37,500 bases of DNA from Phaeodactylum tricornutum CCAP 1055/1 (GCF_000150955.2 NC_011681.1:1-37500); one strand, 5' to 3'; positions 21,517 to 33,158 are shown, counted from the first letter of the stretch. The notes: generated from the sequence alone by a model not told the origin. Translations and numbers: made by a program.

Positions 21517-21872
21517 CTATAAAAGTTTCTTTGGAATTTGCAAACCCCCTGCGCCATAGGTAGTTATTGTTAACATCAAAACATTGCTGCCTGGAAGTCG
21601 GATTTGCCGGCAAGTTTGACTTGTAGTTTGTGGCAGAAGTAGTATACTGCACTAAAACAAGTGGTACAAAACAAACAGGCAAGTATACAAACAGAATGCA
21701 AAGCACCCTGCATGGTAGGTAGTTATTGTTGACACCAAAACGTGGCTACCTAAAAGTTTTCTCTTGAGGAAATTCGCTAAATGGGTGCTAAGACCCTGCC
21801 AAATCCACTAAATGGGTGCTTATATTGAAGAAAACAAAACGACGATGGAGATCACAGTTGAGGAAAACAATG
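21517..21872. repeat. piggyBac-like terminal debris left of the nested retroelements
   Basis: This stretch contains two diverged copies of a sequence also found upstream of the piggyBac relic. The copy at 21695-21751 matches 36852-36909 in the same orientation, with an ATG on the - strand followed by GGTGCTTTGCATTCT. A shorter, more degenerate copy lies at about 21553-21590. The block at 21766-21818 matches 34657-34709 in inverted orientation (48 of 53 bases by my alignment). It looks like the 5' end of a second, truncated copy of the same transposon. Confidence 0.55.
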
Positions 21873-21927
21873 AACTACAAAGATTATGAGTCTACATTGT
21901 ACTCTTGGATATTCGTAGGGATTGTGG
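21873..21927 (-). repeat. Element 2 LTR, distal part (split by element 1)
   Basis: These 55 bases match 34027-34081, the start of the intact element 2 LTR copy on the right. They are followed directly by element 1; the remainder of the same LTR resumes at 29318. Bases 21924-21927 (GTGG) form the left half of the element 1 target duplication. Confidence 0.8.
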
Positions 21928-22075
21928 TAGAAAAACCCTACGACAAGCATATCGGGGTTCTTTATCCCTTTATCTTGGGTTTATGCTTATAAGTCTTTGT
22001 TTTACGTATTTTATCGTATCTACAATCCTTTGGTCCCACAGACACGTTTTAGCCCGTTATTGTTGCAGTTTTCTA
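21928..22075 (+). repeat. Element 1 5' LTR (148 bp)
   Basis: It starts TAGAAAAACCC and ends GTTTTCTA, so the termini are a perfect 7-base inverted repeat (TAGAAAA/TTTTCTA) rather than TG...CA. It matches 29166-29313 with about five substitutions and no length change. Confidence 0.85.
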
Positions 22076-23545
22076 GTTTATCAGACCCACTGTTCTAAGC
22101 TGAGGTAGCGGGATCAAAGGTAGGGTGATTTGTTGTGATTTGAGTGTTTGAAGTGATTGCCAAGTCCGATAGTGCCTGGGGAGGTAAAGCTAAAATACCT
22201 GGCTCTTCATGTTGTTGTTGAGTTGCCGAAGCCTGCAGAGGCCTGGAATATACTGCCAGTTTCTTGTAATGGTCCATGTGGTAGACATGTTGATCAGTAA
22301 CTGGGTCTTGTATCCGTCTAACGGTATGAAACAAGGCAAAATCTCCATGGTGGGACGCTTCCATGGATCTCTTCATCTACCAAAGAAGGTGCATTGCACA
22401 AGAATTTATTGTTTGCTAAAAGCTCGGATCCAAGCTTTATCCATTTGTGGATGATAAGTAGTTTGTTTGCATGGAATATTTACTTATACAGCAACAATCA
22501 TCGGACTTGTGTTAGAACAACAATTCCCACGTCTAGAATTGTTAAGTAAGGAGATGCGGACACTTCCTTAAATAAACAATTACTTAGAGTGAATCCTTGT
22601 TGTTCGTTAGGGAACCGTGGATTGTGTACCAACTAGATACGTTGGACAGGACAGTGGTCGTTTCCTAAGTGACTTGGTCGACGATAAAGATTCGGTCACA
22701 CAAGGGAGTCGTCACTTAATCGTTACAGACCGTGCAGTCGGGATCGGGATTAACGATCCGACTGTCGACAATAGTCGAGTACGGTTGACGATGCAAACGG
22801 ACGAGTTCCGCAAGGTTTAACGATCGATATCGACGAAACGATCGGACGAGCAGATCCCAATGCGCAGATGGCAGATTTCTCGACAGGAAAACCACACAAC
22901 AAACACAACACGAGTAGTACGAAGGAATCCCAACGGACCAATGAGTAGGACCTACGAATACTACCTTTGTTGTACAGATGTGTGGGGGGGTGACAATAGT
23001 TACTCGTTAAGAGTATAAGGAACGGCTGTGTTGGCGGGCCCTTTTCAAAGATTGTGAGACTCTTTCTGAAGAGATCAAATTCCAGAGAAAACATACCAGA
23101 ATTGCACATTCATACATTGCCTGTAGAAATGTACATAGAGAGTTTCCCCTGAATGGGATAGACCCGACACTTATGACTCCATTCACACTTGTGACCTAAG
23201 ATATGATATGAAAATACATGCAGCATTGGGACCATTGAAACTTGTGCACTAACAACTTGTACCAAATGGTAATCGTGGATCCTCCACTCTGATAGATATC
23301 AGCCAAATATCTCGTGTTATGGGTTGCGACATGAAAATGGTGTTCGTCGCGTTTTATTGAAATGGTTCTCAAACGGTATTCAGTATCAATATCACTTATA
23401 TGGTATTTATCTGGTGTTCACTTGTGATGTTATCAGTGATCAATAATTCTCGTGTTTACGTGGTGCAGAAAGAACACTGAATGTTGTCAAACCAGCTTAC
23501 GAAGTTTTATGAAATTAAGACAGATGAAGAAGACAAAAGTTAACC
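22076..23545 (+). other. Element 1 leader between 5' LTR and gag
   Basis: About 1.47 kb of noncoding leader, long for a Copia element. It includes an antisense 93-codon open frame (22095-22376, -), a stem-forming ACAATTC...GAATTGT pair near 22531-22552, and a CGA-rich tract at 22610-22860. No gag-like coding is visible here. Part could be a further unrecognised insertion. Confidence 0.45.
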
Positions 23546-24739
23546 ATGGCAGCTGCTTTAGCTCAAGTTCGAAATGCTTTACAAGCAATCGGCATTGTTG
23601 ATGTTGAGCAACATGATGCTGTCACGGATTCGATTACGTCTATGGATGTTTTCGAGATCGCAACGGATGATTTCATCAAGGACATGTGTAAGAACATCCG
23701 TCGTCCCGAGGGTACGCTTCCGAATCCTAACGCAGAACAACCTGGAGCTCCGGCTATGAGTCCTCGCAATGGTGTAGCAATTTCAGCCACTTTGGAGGAG
23801 CGTCTTGTGTTATTGGCATACTATGTTTGTCATCTCAAGCGCACTTCTCGGCCTTATCCGGCTCAGTTCAATGCGGCGCGTATTTTCTTGATGATCAAGA
23901 TTAAGAAGCGTGAGAAGGAAGACAAAGAGTTAGCGAAAGACCTTGTTGCTCCTGGACAAATTGAAGACCTGAAGAATATCCGTGATGCCTTTGAAAATAT
24001 TGCGGAATATTTGCTCCAAATTCGAGGAACAACGGGAGTTCCATTGGCTTATGTCATTCATGAAGACAAAGAAGTTCCTGAAGGTCCGGATAACAACTAT
24101 CAAGATGCATTTGAAGTAATGATAGCGCAATGTCCTCATGAAGAAGAGTCCTATGCAGCAGATAATGCTCAAGTGTGGTCTATTATTCGCATTTGTGCTC
24201 ATGGTTGTCCTACTTGGAGCTGGGTGTCGGCTTATGCTTGAGCTCATAATGGTCGTGCGGCTTGGTTTGCACTTTGCTCACATTATTTGGGACCGACTTA
24301 TCAGTCGAAGATTATGACGCATGCTGAAGGTGATCTTGAGTCAAAGTTTTACAACGGAGAACATTGTAACTTTGCTTTCGAATGTTTTGCTGAGAATCAT
24401 CAGCAAGCTCATACAGATCTGGAAGAGTTTGGAGAGCCATTAATAGAGGCTGCAAAAGTTCGGAAATTTTTGAAACGGATTCAGGCATTGTTTCTCAATT
24501 CTGCAATTGCCACTGTTTGTGCTAACCCATCTTGGAAAAATGATTTTGAAGCCACAGTGAATTTCCTCAGTGAGTTTATTGAAGAACAAAATCAAGCTCA
24601 GCTTCGGAATATTTCGTCAGGTCGATCTGGTCGTGGTCGAGGACAAGATAAAGGATCAGTTCGTGGTAATAAAGGTCGCGGTGGACGCAGTGATAAAGGG
24701 TGTCTTCAACAAAGCTTCTACCAAGGGTATGGTGGATAA
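23546..24739 (+). pseudogene. Element 1 gag (interrupted)
   Basis: One reading frame runs from ATG 23546 to 24739 and is interrupted by TGA at 24239-24241. The first part contains MDVFEIATDDFIKDMCKNIRR and the second RRNF-like CNFAFECFAENHQQAH with EFGEPLIEAAKVRKFLKRIQ, as in CoDi gag proteins. The tail is an RGRGQDKGSVRGNKGRGG basic box in place of a clear zinc knuckle. A shift near 24700-24740 moves the open frame to KYYTFDECKSMNAEQKRHL, which ends at 24896. The gag polyprotein would package the element RNA; this copy cannot make it intact. Confidence 0.75.
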
Positions 24740-24892
24740 GTATTATACCTTTGATGAATGCAAGAGTATGAATGCTGAACAGAAGCGTCATTTACATACA
24801 TTACAACAAGAAGCTGGTGGTAAACTCAATGCTTCTACTGTTGATTCTCAGGAAAAGGAGGATGACAAGAATCAAAGACAAGTCGTGACAAT

Positions 24893-27800
24893 ATGAGCTC
24901 GCTTACTTCGAAGTCGTCAGCAGGTCGGAACATGTTGCAGAGAAGTTTGAATATGTCGGTGGTATCAACACATTCTATCTCTATACAGTCACTGGAGAGT
25001 GCATTTATATCACACGCGGAGTTAGATTCTCACGCGGATACTTCTTGCATCGGAAAGAACACTTATATATTTCACGAAACCTCTCGAATGGTTGATGTTT
25101 CTGCATTTTTATCTACATTGGGACAAGCCCAGTCTGTACCAATTGTCTCTGCTGCTCTTGCATATGATCATCCTTACACATATGAGACTTTTATTATAAT
25201 TATTCATCAGGCCTTGCACTTTCCTACTATGGAACATAATTTGTTAAATCCGAATCAGCTCCAGTTAAACAATGTGCAGGTCTATGATTGTCCACGATTT
25301 TTACTTGAAAACCCACGGATTTGTCACATTCGATTTATTTTCCGAAGGAGAATCTTAAATTGCATCTGCAATTAGATGGTGTGATTTCGTATTTGCCAGT
25401 GCGAAAGCCGTCTCCGGAGGAGTTTCGAAATTTTCACAAGTTGAGTCTCACCTATGACAATCCCATTTGGGATCCTTATTGGACGGATTTTCCTCGTCAG
25501 GAGGAGAAGTATACCGATAGCAAAGGTATTTTGGTAACAAGACTATCCGGCAAACATTCAAATGGTTTCGTCACACGAAAGTACAGTATCAGTTGTGTTG
25601 TCTAGTATTTTGGTGTCACTCAATGAACAGCATTTTGTCGAAGCACTCGAAAAGACATGTATTATGAGTGTTGCTCAGTTGTCGAATTACAGGTACAGAG
25701 TTACTCCGGAAGAGTTAGCCAGATGTTGGAATATTGGTTTATCTGCAGCAAAATGAACTTTATTGGCTACAACTCAGAGAGGAGTCAAGGATATTGCCAG
25801 TTGTACTCTAACACAGAGAGTCAAGCCAACTACCAGTCCACTCAGATACCGATATCTCCGTACAAGTGTGTATACAGATACAATGTTTTCTTGTGTAATG
25901 TCTATGAGCGGAAATACCTGTGCCCAGATTTACGTAAATGATCTTGATTGGACATGTGCTTATGCTATGAAGTCAAAAGGTAATGCTCATGAGACATTGG
26001 ATTTGTTGTTTCATTGAGAAGGTGTTCCAGCGGAGATTATTTCCGATGGCGCGAAAGAATTGGTGCAGGGTGAATTCAGACGGAAGGTTTGTGCTGCAGG
26101 ATCTCATGCTAGACAGATTGAACCTTACTCACCTTGGTTGAATCAAGCTGAGACTGCAATCAGAGCATTGAAAGGCATGACTAACATGGCTATGGAAAAG
26201 TCATCTGCACCATTGTATTTATGGGATTTTTGCCTGGAGTTGCAAAGTATGATTTGATCGTCAATTGCTCATAACATTTATGCATTGAACAACAATGTAC
26301 CAAACACGGCAGTGTCGGGTGATACTACGGATATCAGTCACTTGTGTGAATTCGCTTGGTATGATTGGATATGGTATTTGGACCCTGTCGACTTTCCGGG
26401 GGACAAACGGAATCGAGGTCGCTGGCTTGGTCCTGCGCATGACATTGGTGATGTTATGTGTGCGCATATACTTGTTTGAAGTGGTCAAGTGGTATCTCGA
26501 ACTTCTTACTCGCCACTTTCTACAGCTGATCTTAATTCCAGGGTGGTGCAATTAGACAAGTCCTTATTTGACGCAACTTTGAGCTATAATAACTTTGATG
26601 AAGCCATTGCCCCTGTGTTTCCTGAAAAATATAATGTATTTTGCGCTTATTCAGATGATTCGACAGGGGACGAGCCGACAATGCCTCAAGCAGACGAGTT
26701 AGATCATGAAGCTTTTGATGAATACCTTGATGCTCAAGTTGTGTTACCGTACAAGGACATTGCTACCACTGGAACAGTCATTGCGCGTAAAAAGGATCGC
26801 GATGGTAACGTGGTCGGGAAATCACATCCCAATCCTGTTTTGGATACGAGAGTTATGGAAGTCCAGTTCCCAGATGGTAATGTGCAGGAATTTGCTGCTA
26901 ACATTATTGCGGAACATTTATATTCGCAGGTGGATGATGAAGATTGCCGGTTTCTAATAGTAGATGAGATCATTGATCACAGGATGGAAGGATCGGCAGT
27001 CGCCCCTGACAACATGTATTATATGGACAAACATGGTGTGAAACGCATAAGAAGGACCACTAAAGGCTGGGCATTATTATTGCAATGGAAGGACTGATCT
27101 ACAACTTGGTTTCCTCTTAAAGATCTGAAAGAATCAAATCCAATTGAAGTCGCCAAATATGCCGTTGCTAACAAATTGCTTCATGAGCCAGCTTTTGCTT
27201 GGTGGGTACCGGACGTATTGCAGAAACGTGATTGTATTATTTCAGTGGTAAAGACAAGATACCTTGAAAGGACTCACAAGTTTGGTATTTGTATGCCAAA
27301 ATCGGTCAAGCAAGCTCTCGAGATTGACCGAGATACTAACACTTCTTTGTGGTCGGATGCAATCAAGAAGGAAATGACAAATGTTATGCCAGCATTTAAA
27401 ATTCTCGAGCAGGATGCTCCTAAACCAGTTGCTCATACATGGATACCATGTCACATGATATTTGATATCAAAATGGATTTTACTCGCAAAGCCAGATTCG
27501 TCGCCGGGGGACATGTTACAGATCCGCCGAGTTCGATTACATATGCCAGTGTTGTTTCGCGCGATAGTGTTCGCATTGCTTTACTCATCGCATCACTGAA
27601 TTCGTTGGATATACTTGGTGCCGATGCGCAGAACGCTTATTTGAATGCTCCCGTTCGCGAAAAGGTATATACAACATGTGGTCCAGAGTTCGTAAAGTCA
27701 ATGGAAGGTTGTTATGCACTTATTGTTTGTGCGTTATATGGTTTGAAGTCAAGTGGGGCAGCATGGCGTGCTCACTTAGCTGCGACAATGGAGGAGTTGC

Positions 27801-28970
27801 ATTTTATCTCTTGTCTTGCAGATCCAGATGTTTGGCTTAGACCAGCTCAGAAACACAATGGTACAAATTACTATGAGGATGTGCTTGTTTATACCAATGA
27901 TTTTCTATGTATCAGTACAGATCCGAAGAAGATTCTGGATTCGATTGGTATGCATTTTAAACTCAAGCCTGAATCAATTGAGACGTCAGAGGTATATTTG
28001 GGAGCAAATCTTGGACATTTTACGCTTCCCGATAGTCCATCAAAACAGCAATGGTCGATGAGTTCCACGAATTATGTGAAATAGGCAGTTGCAAATGTTG
28101 AAAAGGATTTGGATGAAGTTGGAAAACGTTTATCTACAAAGATTTCGTCACCTATGTCGTCAAATTATCGACCGGAACTCGATGTTTCCCCTGTGTTGGA
28201 TGCGGAACGTGCTAACTATTTTCAGTCACAGATAGGAGTTTTGAGATGGGCAGTTGAAATTGGTCGCATTGATATAATGTGTGAGGCGTCTATGCTCTCA
28301 TCTATTCTCGCGATGCCGCGTGAAGGACATCTAGCTGCAGTTTTTCATATTTTCGGATATTTGAAGTCACACCACAAGTCTCAATTGGTATTTGATGATT
28401 CGTATCCGGTGATTGACAACAGCTTTAACAATGATGCGGATTGGACAGACTTTTACGGTGATGTTAGAGAGCCTGTTCCACCAAATGCTCCAACCACGTG
28501 GTAAGGTGGTGGAGATTATAGCTTTTGTTGACGCTGACCATGCGGGAGACCGTGTTACTCGTCGTTCTCGAACAGGTGTTTTGATTTATATCAATCGTTC
28601 TCCGATTAGGTTCTCGAAGCGTCAGAATTCAGTTGAAACGTCTACTTTTGGTAGTGAGTTTGTTGCATTAAAGATTGTTACTGAGATGATACAAGGTCTA
28701 CAATACAAGTTATGTATGATGGGTATTCCTATTGATGGTCCGGCTAAAGTTCTTTGTGACAATATGTTGGTTGTATACAATACTACGGCACCAGAGTCAG
28801 TGTTAAAGAAGAAAAGTAACGCGATAGCGTATCATTTCGTACGAGAGTATGTTGCCATGAAAGTGATCAAGATTGCATATGAACCATCAGAGTCAAATTT
28901 AGCGGATATACTGACAAAGGTTCAAACAGGTCCAGTGAGACAGGCTATCATACAAAGTATTTTATGGTGA
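24893..28970 (+). pseudogene. Element 1 pol: protease, integrase, RT, RNase H (interrupted)
   Basis: The aspartic protease motif ELDSHADTSC lies near 25020. After two compensating frameshifts (about 25330 and 25580) the integrase follows with its catalytic residues in place: Asp in QIYVNDLDW, Asp in IISDGAKE, Glu in NQAETAIRAL. Reverse transcriptase occupies about 27300-28080 (LGADAQNAYLNAP, then YTNDF, where YxDD is expected). RNase H follows (AFVDADHAGDR, STFGSEFVALK, NLADILTK), reached by a frameshift near 28490. In-frame stops are TGA at 25754, 26015, 26255, 26477 and 27095, and TAG at 28082. The order integrase before RT places it in Copia. Confidence 0.82.
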
Positions 28971-29165
28971 TTCAAGTTAGTAGAAGAAGGGTTTGCCAAC
29001 TTTCCCATTCTCAACAGGTTCAGTGTTGGGACAAATTGCATTTGCATTATATTTGTCATTGCATGCAGTGTCGAAGTTTTATTTTTTTATTTGGTTCCCT
29101 ATTTTTCCCATTGTGGGTAACACATTTCGCCAAGTTTTATGTTCATGGTCTCAATGTGAGGGGAC

Positions 29166-29313
29166 TAGAAAAACCCTACGACAAGCATATCGGGGTTCTT
29201 TATCCCTATATCTTGGGTTTATGCTTATAAGTCTTTGTTTTACGTCGTTTATTGTATCTACAATCCTTTGGTCCCACAGACACGTTTTAGCCTGTTATTG
29301 TTGCAGTTTTCTA
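29166..29313 (+). repeat. Element 1 3' LTR (148 bp)
   Basis: Direct repeat of 21928-22075 with about five mismatches. It is followed immediately by GTGG and then by the resumption of the element 2 LTR. Confidence 0.85.
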
Positions 29314-29317
29314 GTGG

Positions 29318-29418
29318 GGCTGTGATTTGTTGTGTATGGGACGGAAGCGACATGGCTTTTAGCAGTGGGCGATTGAACTTCTGGTGAGACGTTGTCCTTA
29401 CCAGGAGTTGGATCAACA
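29318..29418 (-). repeat. Element 2 3' LTR, proximal part
   Basis: These 101 bases match 34082-34182 with four differences. On the - strand the LTR begins TGTTGATCCAACTCC immediately after a purine tract (29419-29430). The rest of this LTR is at 21873-21927. Confidence 0.85.
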
Positions 29419-32126
29419 CACCCTCCCTGCAAATGAGAATTGCTTTGTCATTGGTTGGTGACTGTTCGAGAAGGTAGTGCGAGCGCATTTTGCGATGATG
29501 TGCGGGAGAATGATGCTTGGAGAAATAGTCGGCTAAATTCGTGAGGCCGGGTCGCCAGTAAATAATAAACTGTTTTTGCTCGACGCAGTCTTTAACCCAG
29601 TAGAAACGCATGTCAATGGCTTTAGATCGGCGTTGCTTGATACTTTTGTTGGCAATACCGGAGGCACAGGCATGGTCGGTCTGAATAGGTGTAGGCGGCT
29701 GAATGTGGCCAAGTTCGTCGAGAGTGACCCGGAAAGCGGTAGTGTCTTTGGCATTGTAGAAGAGGGCACCAAGTTCAGCTTTGGTGGCAGACAAGAGAAC
29801 AACGGACATGATGGAGCTATGCATGTGAATAGCACCATTGTTTGGAGGTTCCCGATTGTTGGGAGCGGGAGCAGCATTGGAATTTCGGGGCCGACTGCTG
29901 AGGAAAAAGTGACCGGCTGCAAGGGAACAGGCTTTCGACTCGGAAAGGTAGGAAGCGTCGCTGTGAATGTGTAAACACATGTCGCTAGCCTGAAAACGTA
30001 CCGTAGCGTGTGGGTGAGTGGCACAGTAGTCAAGTAAATGTTCTGCAGCTTGAAGCGTGGCTTGGGTTGCAGTGGACTGTGCCGAGAGCCACGAGAATGG
30101 TAGAGTCGACAGCCCTAGCGTAATAAAGTAGGGTTCCGATGATTCTTGCAGGTAGGTCTTGTCGGATGTGGTGAGAGGCTCAGTGGTATCAGGGACAGGT
30201 GTGAGTTGGGTGGCAATGCCATAAGTTGGTGGGGTCCAAGGGTGAGGCGCATGTTGAGGCGTAAGAGGGGGCAATCATTGGAAACGGGTTAGGGCTTGGT
30301 CAATGTATTTGGGCAAGGACGTGTCGAGGGTGCGATTGTCATAATCCCAAGCGAGTGTAAGACCAAGATAATAAGTGCTGTCCCAGTCAAGTGTGACGGT
30401 GTAGAGTGCTTGTAGAGTGTCAATAAGCTGTTGCGCATGTTTGGTTCCAGTGTACTTAACGCCAAAGTTGTCCACAACTAGGGTAAACTGAATAGGGCGC
30501 GTGACGTGTCAAAATAGGCCGGCGGTATGCTTGGTCTTAATGTAGCCGTGACTAGCAAGGTGTTCAACAAGATGGTCATGTGCAAGAATGCCGGCTTGGG
30601 GGAGGCTATACATACCTTTGCAAATTTCGATGGTAACTGAGTTGTTGTGAATGAGTGGAGCTAACTGGTAATGAGCCAAATGGTCGGGGGAATATCAGGG
30701 ACCGGGATGCGCATGTATTCATACCAACCAAGACATGGGGGTGCCAAGGTAGAAGTCTTTGATATCCATGCACATGAACTTGGATGCTGGTGTGGAGAGG
30801 ACGCTGTTGAAGAGGATTGTGGCCGTGGTGATGTTGGCAGTAGGGGTGCTAACCTTGCCGGGGTACTGAACTAAGTTACCACCAACGGTAAAACGGATGC
30901 GCTTGGGTTCAGCTTTCTGCGGGCAAATACTGGCAACAATGTGTAGGTAGGTTGCCTTGCGACCAGGAGGAATGGCATTGTGTGCAATGAAGTGCATTGT
31001 TTGACTACCATGTGTGCTATGGGGCGGGTTCCCGTTGGTGAGACGGCCAATTTCGTTGGCGGCGGCTTGAATCCAATCAGGAGCGTCAGGGCCGGTGCGC
31101 AGGTGGCGGTATTCCAAGGAGGCACCGGTGGCCGAGTTGACAACAGCGTTGGCAATGGCCGGTACAAGAAAGGGTCGGGTGCGTGTGTTGTGTGGGTGGT
31201 CCGGAACTAGGGTTGGGGTTGATGGCTGTTTGCGTGCTTTGCGGCGTCGGCGGCCGGGATTACCTGTGCGAGAGCGATAGATGGCCATGGTGGGCACCCT
31301 CGAAAGTGCGGTGGTAGGGATGGGCACCCTCGGAAGTGCAAGGGCATGTTTGGCCGTGACAAGAGGACCGGTAGAGGTGGCAGTGGGCATGGGTGTGCGG
31401 CTGGGGAACCAAGAAAGGGTGTCGGCAACACGTTCGGCAGGTGTTTCGGTGACCCAGACGCAGTGGCAACGGTAGTGGTTCAGGGCTGGGCCGAGATACC
31501 AACCTTTGACAGCGTGGGGGGCCCAAGTTTCGCGAGCAGCAGGCTTGATGTGAACAAGGACGCGAGTGCCGGGAGGAGCTTGGGGGGTGCGGTTAAAGTC
31601 AAAGGCGCCGTGGAGCTGGGCATGAGCAGACAGTTTGGGATTGATGCGGGAGCGGCGAAGAAGATTTAGGGTAATGAGGGCCTGGGGGAGGAGGCGGTCC
31701 CAAAGATGAGTGGAAAATCCGGGTTCGTGGTATAGAGGCCAGCAATAAAGTGGTTCTTGAAGGTGCATATGGCCCGTTCAGCTGCATTACAACGGTGCAG
31801 ATCGGGGTGCCAGCTGAAAGTCGACGTGCTCCAAGGTCATAAAGGATTGGAGGGCGGCAGAGGCTTTGTTGTCGAGGCATTGGAGTTGGGATCGTAGGCC
31901 TTGTTGGGTGAAGAGGGCATGGGCGCGCTTATAGGCAGCAAGAATAGCGGGTCCGGACTTGCTCTTCATGAGTTTGACGTGGATGGCATTGCTGTCGTAA
32001 TTGTAAAGAACAAGCATGTTGTTGTGGCCAAGATTGAGGTGCCAGAGGCCAGTGTGGGGGGAGCGGGCACCAGAGAGCAGCAGGGTATCATGGCAATGAA
32101 TGTCAAGGCGAGTGGCCGAGAAGGTT
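29419..32126 (-). pseudogene. Element 2 pol, C-terminal part: integrase, RT, RNase H (interrupted)
   Basis: Reading down the - strand from 32126: a pre-integrase zinc region (HCHDTLLLSG, TGLWHLNLGH), the integrase core (KSKSGPAILAAY, CLDNKASAAL, and Glu in NAAERAI after a one-base frameshift near 31812), then the integrase C-terminus (GWYLGPALNHYRCHCVWV). RT follows with MDIKDFYLGTP; a 4-base tandem duplication near 30725-30732 then breaks the frame before YEYMRIP. The catalytic box reads VVDNFGVKY near 30470, with Asn where Asp is expected. RNase H is at about 29520-30270 (HSDASYLSESKA, LSATKAELGALF, DMRFYWVKD, NLADYFSKHH). The many breaks mean no functional polyprotein. Confidence 0.75.
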
Positions 32127-32806
32127 TGTTACGATATACACCAATGTACACCGTATGGACAGAAGCGCTGTTAGGAACAGAGCCTGGTAAACAAGAGAGG
32201 GCGTTATTACGAACGACCGGCGATACACCTAAGAGACTTAGGGACTGTAAAACTCTACTCGTTGGCGACGCTCCCCTCGGGTTAGGCAGCGGATACGAGG
32301 ACCTATGCGTAAACTAGCAATGCGGATCAAAGAACTTATAAAACAATGATTGAAGAATTAGTGCTATAAACTAATTCTTGTTGCTCCTCCGATTTGCCAA
32401 GATACAACAAAACCTGAGGAACAAACTCAAACGTACACAAATATCTTTCTTCCGTCATAGTATCCTTATACCGTGACGCGCGCTCACATATACTTATAGT
32501 GGAACCGGAAATACCTTTCATAACATGCATGCCGCGGGAAATGGAGCGCATCCATTTACATCCGTTAGTCAGGCAATAAGTATTGTCAGTCCCACTCCGT
32601 TGCCACTGTCAGAACACGACATATTCAGTCATGTTCTCTCCAACGCACGATACATCATTGTATCTGGGAATTTCATGCAATAAGACCGAGTTAACTTCCA
32701 TACGACTCACTTCTCCCTTATGAACACTCCAACCGCCGTTCACCGTGTTGACGTCTTGAGGACGGACATCACTAGGAGACATGTCGCATGGTACTATATC
32801 GTGACA
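32127..32806. repeat. 680-bp TG...CA insertion, probable solo LTR, with 5-bp target duplication
   Basis: The insertion begins TGTTACGATATA and ends TATATCGTGACA on the + strand, so its ends form an imperfect inverted repeat of about 17 bases. AGGTT flanks it on both sides (32122-32126 and 32807-32811). Removing it joins the element 2 protease frame (DDGCTATL) to the pre-integrase region (HCHDTLLLSG), as expected. TG...CA termini and a 5-base duplication fit a solo LTR. A small non-autonomous DNA element is the alternative. The - strand half contains an open reading stretch related to 34830-34985. Confidence 0.7.
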
Positions 32807-33095
32807 AGGTTGCCGTGCAGCCGTCATCGCACAGTTGTCCGATGGAGAGGAGCGGATGGGAAGCGAGCCCAGGAAAAATGTGGGCTTGGCAGGCTGCGGG
32901 GGAGAAACCAGGAAGGGCCAGGGTGGCAATGTGGCTCGAGCGAAGGACGGCGCCGTTCGGGACACGGACGGCTAGGCTGGGGTTGGCTGGGTGCTTATTG
33001 GTGTGGGGGCAGTTGTCCGTGATGTAGTGGCCGGTGCAGCCGGTGTCAGCAATGGCTGAGGTATGTGTACTATTCGGGGAGGGGACTACAGACAA
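32807..33095 (-). pseudogene. Element 2 protease region
   Basis: The frame contains ADTGCTGHYI, the DTG active site of a retroviral-type aspartic protease, then VRVPNGAVLRSSH and HPLLSIGQLCDDGCTATL. It is cut after CTATL by the 680-base insertion; the codons downstream of that (in the insertion) run to a stop at 32772. The protease would cleave the gag-pol polyprotein. Confidence 0.7.
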
Positions 33096-33158
33096 GTTAA
33101 GACTTGTAATATGATTTAAATAATCATTATAAATTGTTGGCGTAGCCGTCCCTCTTTC

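Larger units (their letters stand above)
21928..29313 (+). mobile_element. Element 1: degenerate CoDi-like Ty1/Copia LTR retrotransposon
   Basis: The element is 7,386 bases with 148-base LTRs (21928-22075 and 29166-29313) that differ at about five positions. It is flanked by a GTGG duplication (21924-21927 and 29314-29317). The boundaries are fixed independently by an empty-site comparison with the uninterrupted LTR at 34027-34182. Internal order is gag, protease, integrase, reverse transcriptase, RNase H, which is Copia. The protease motif (ELDSHADTSC) and integrase wording (MKSKGNAHE, EPYSPW) are of the CoDi type known from diatoms. Bases 22080-22086 (ATCAGA within TTTATCAGACC) resemble a tRNA-iMet primer-binding site, and GTGAGGGGA just before 29166 could be the polypurine tract; both are weak. 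Frames are broken, so it is inactive. Confidence 0.85.

Noticed and set aside
21928-29313. Reading element 1 as a DNA transposon because of its 7-base terminal inverted repeats
   Set aside because: The 148-base direct terminal repeats and gag-protease-integrase-RT-RNase H content identify an LTR retrotransposon; the short inverted ends belong to the LTRs.
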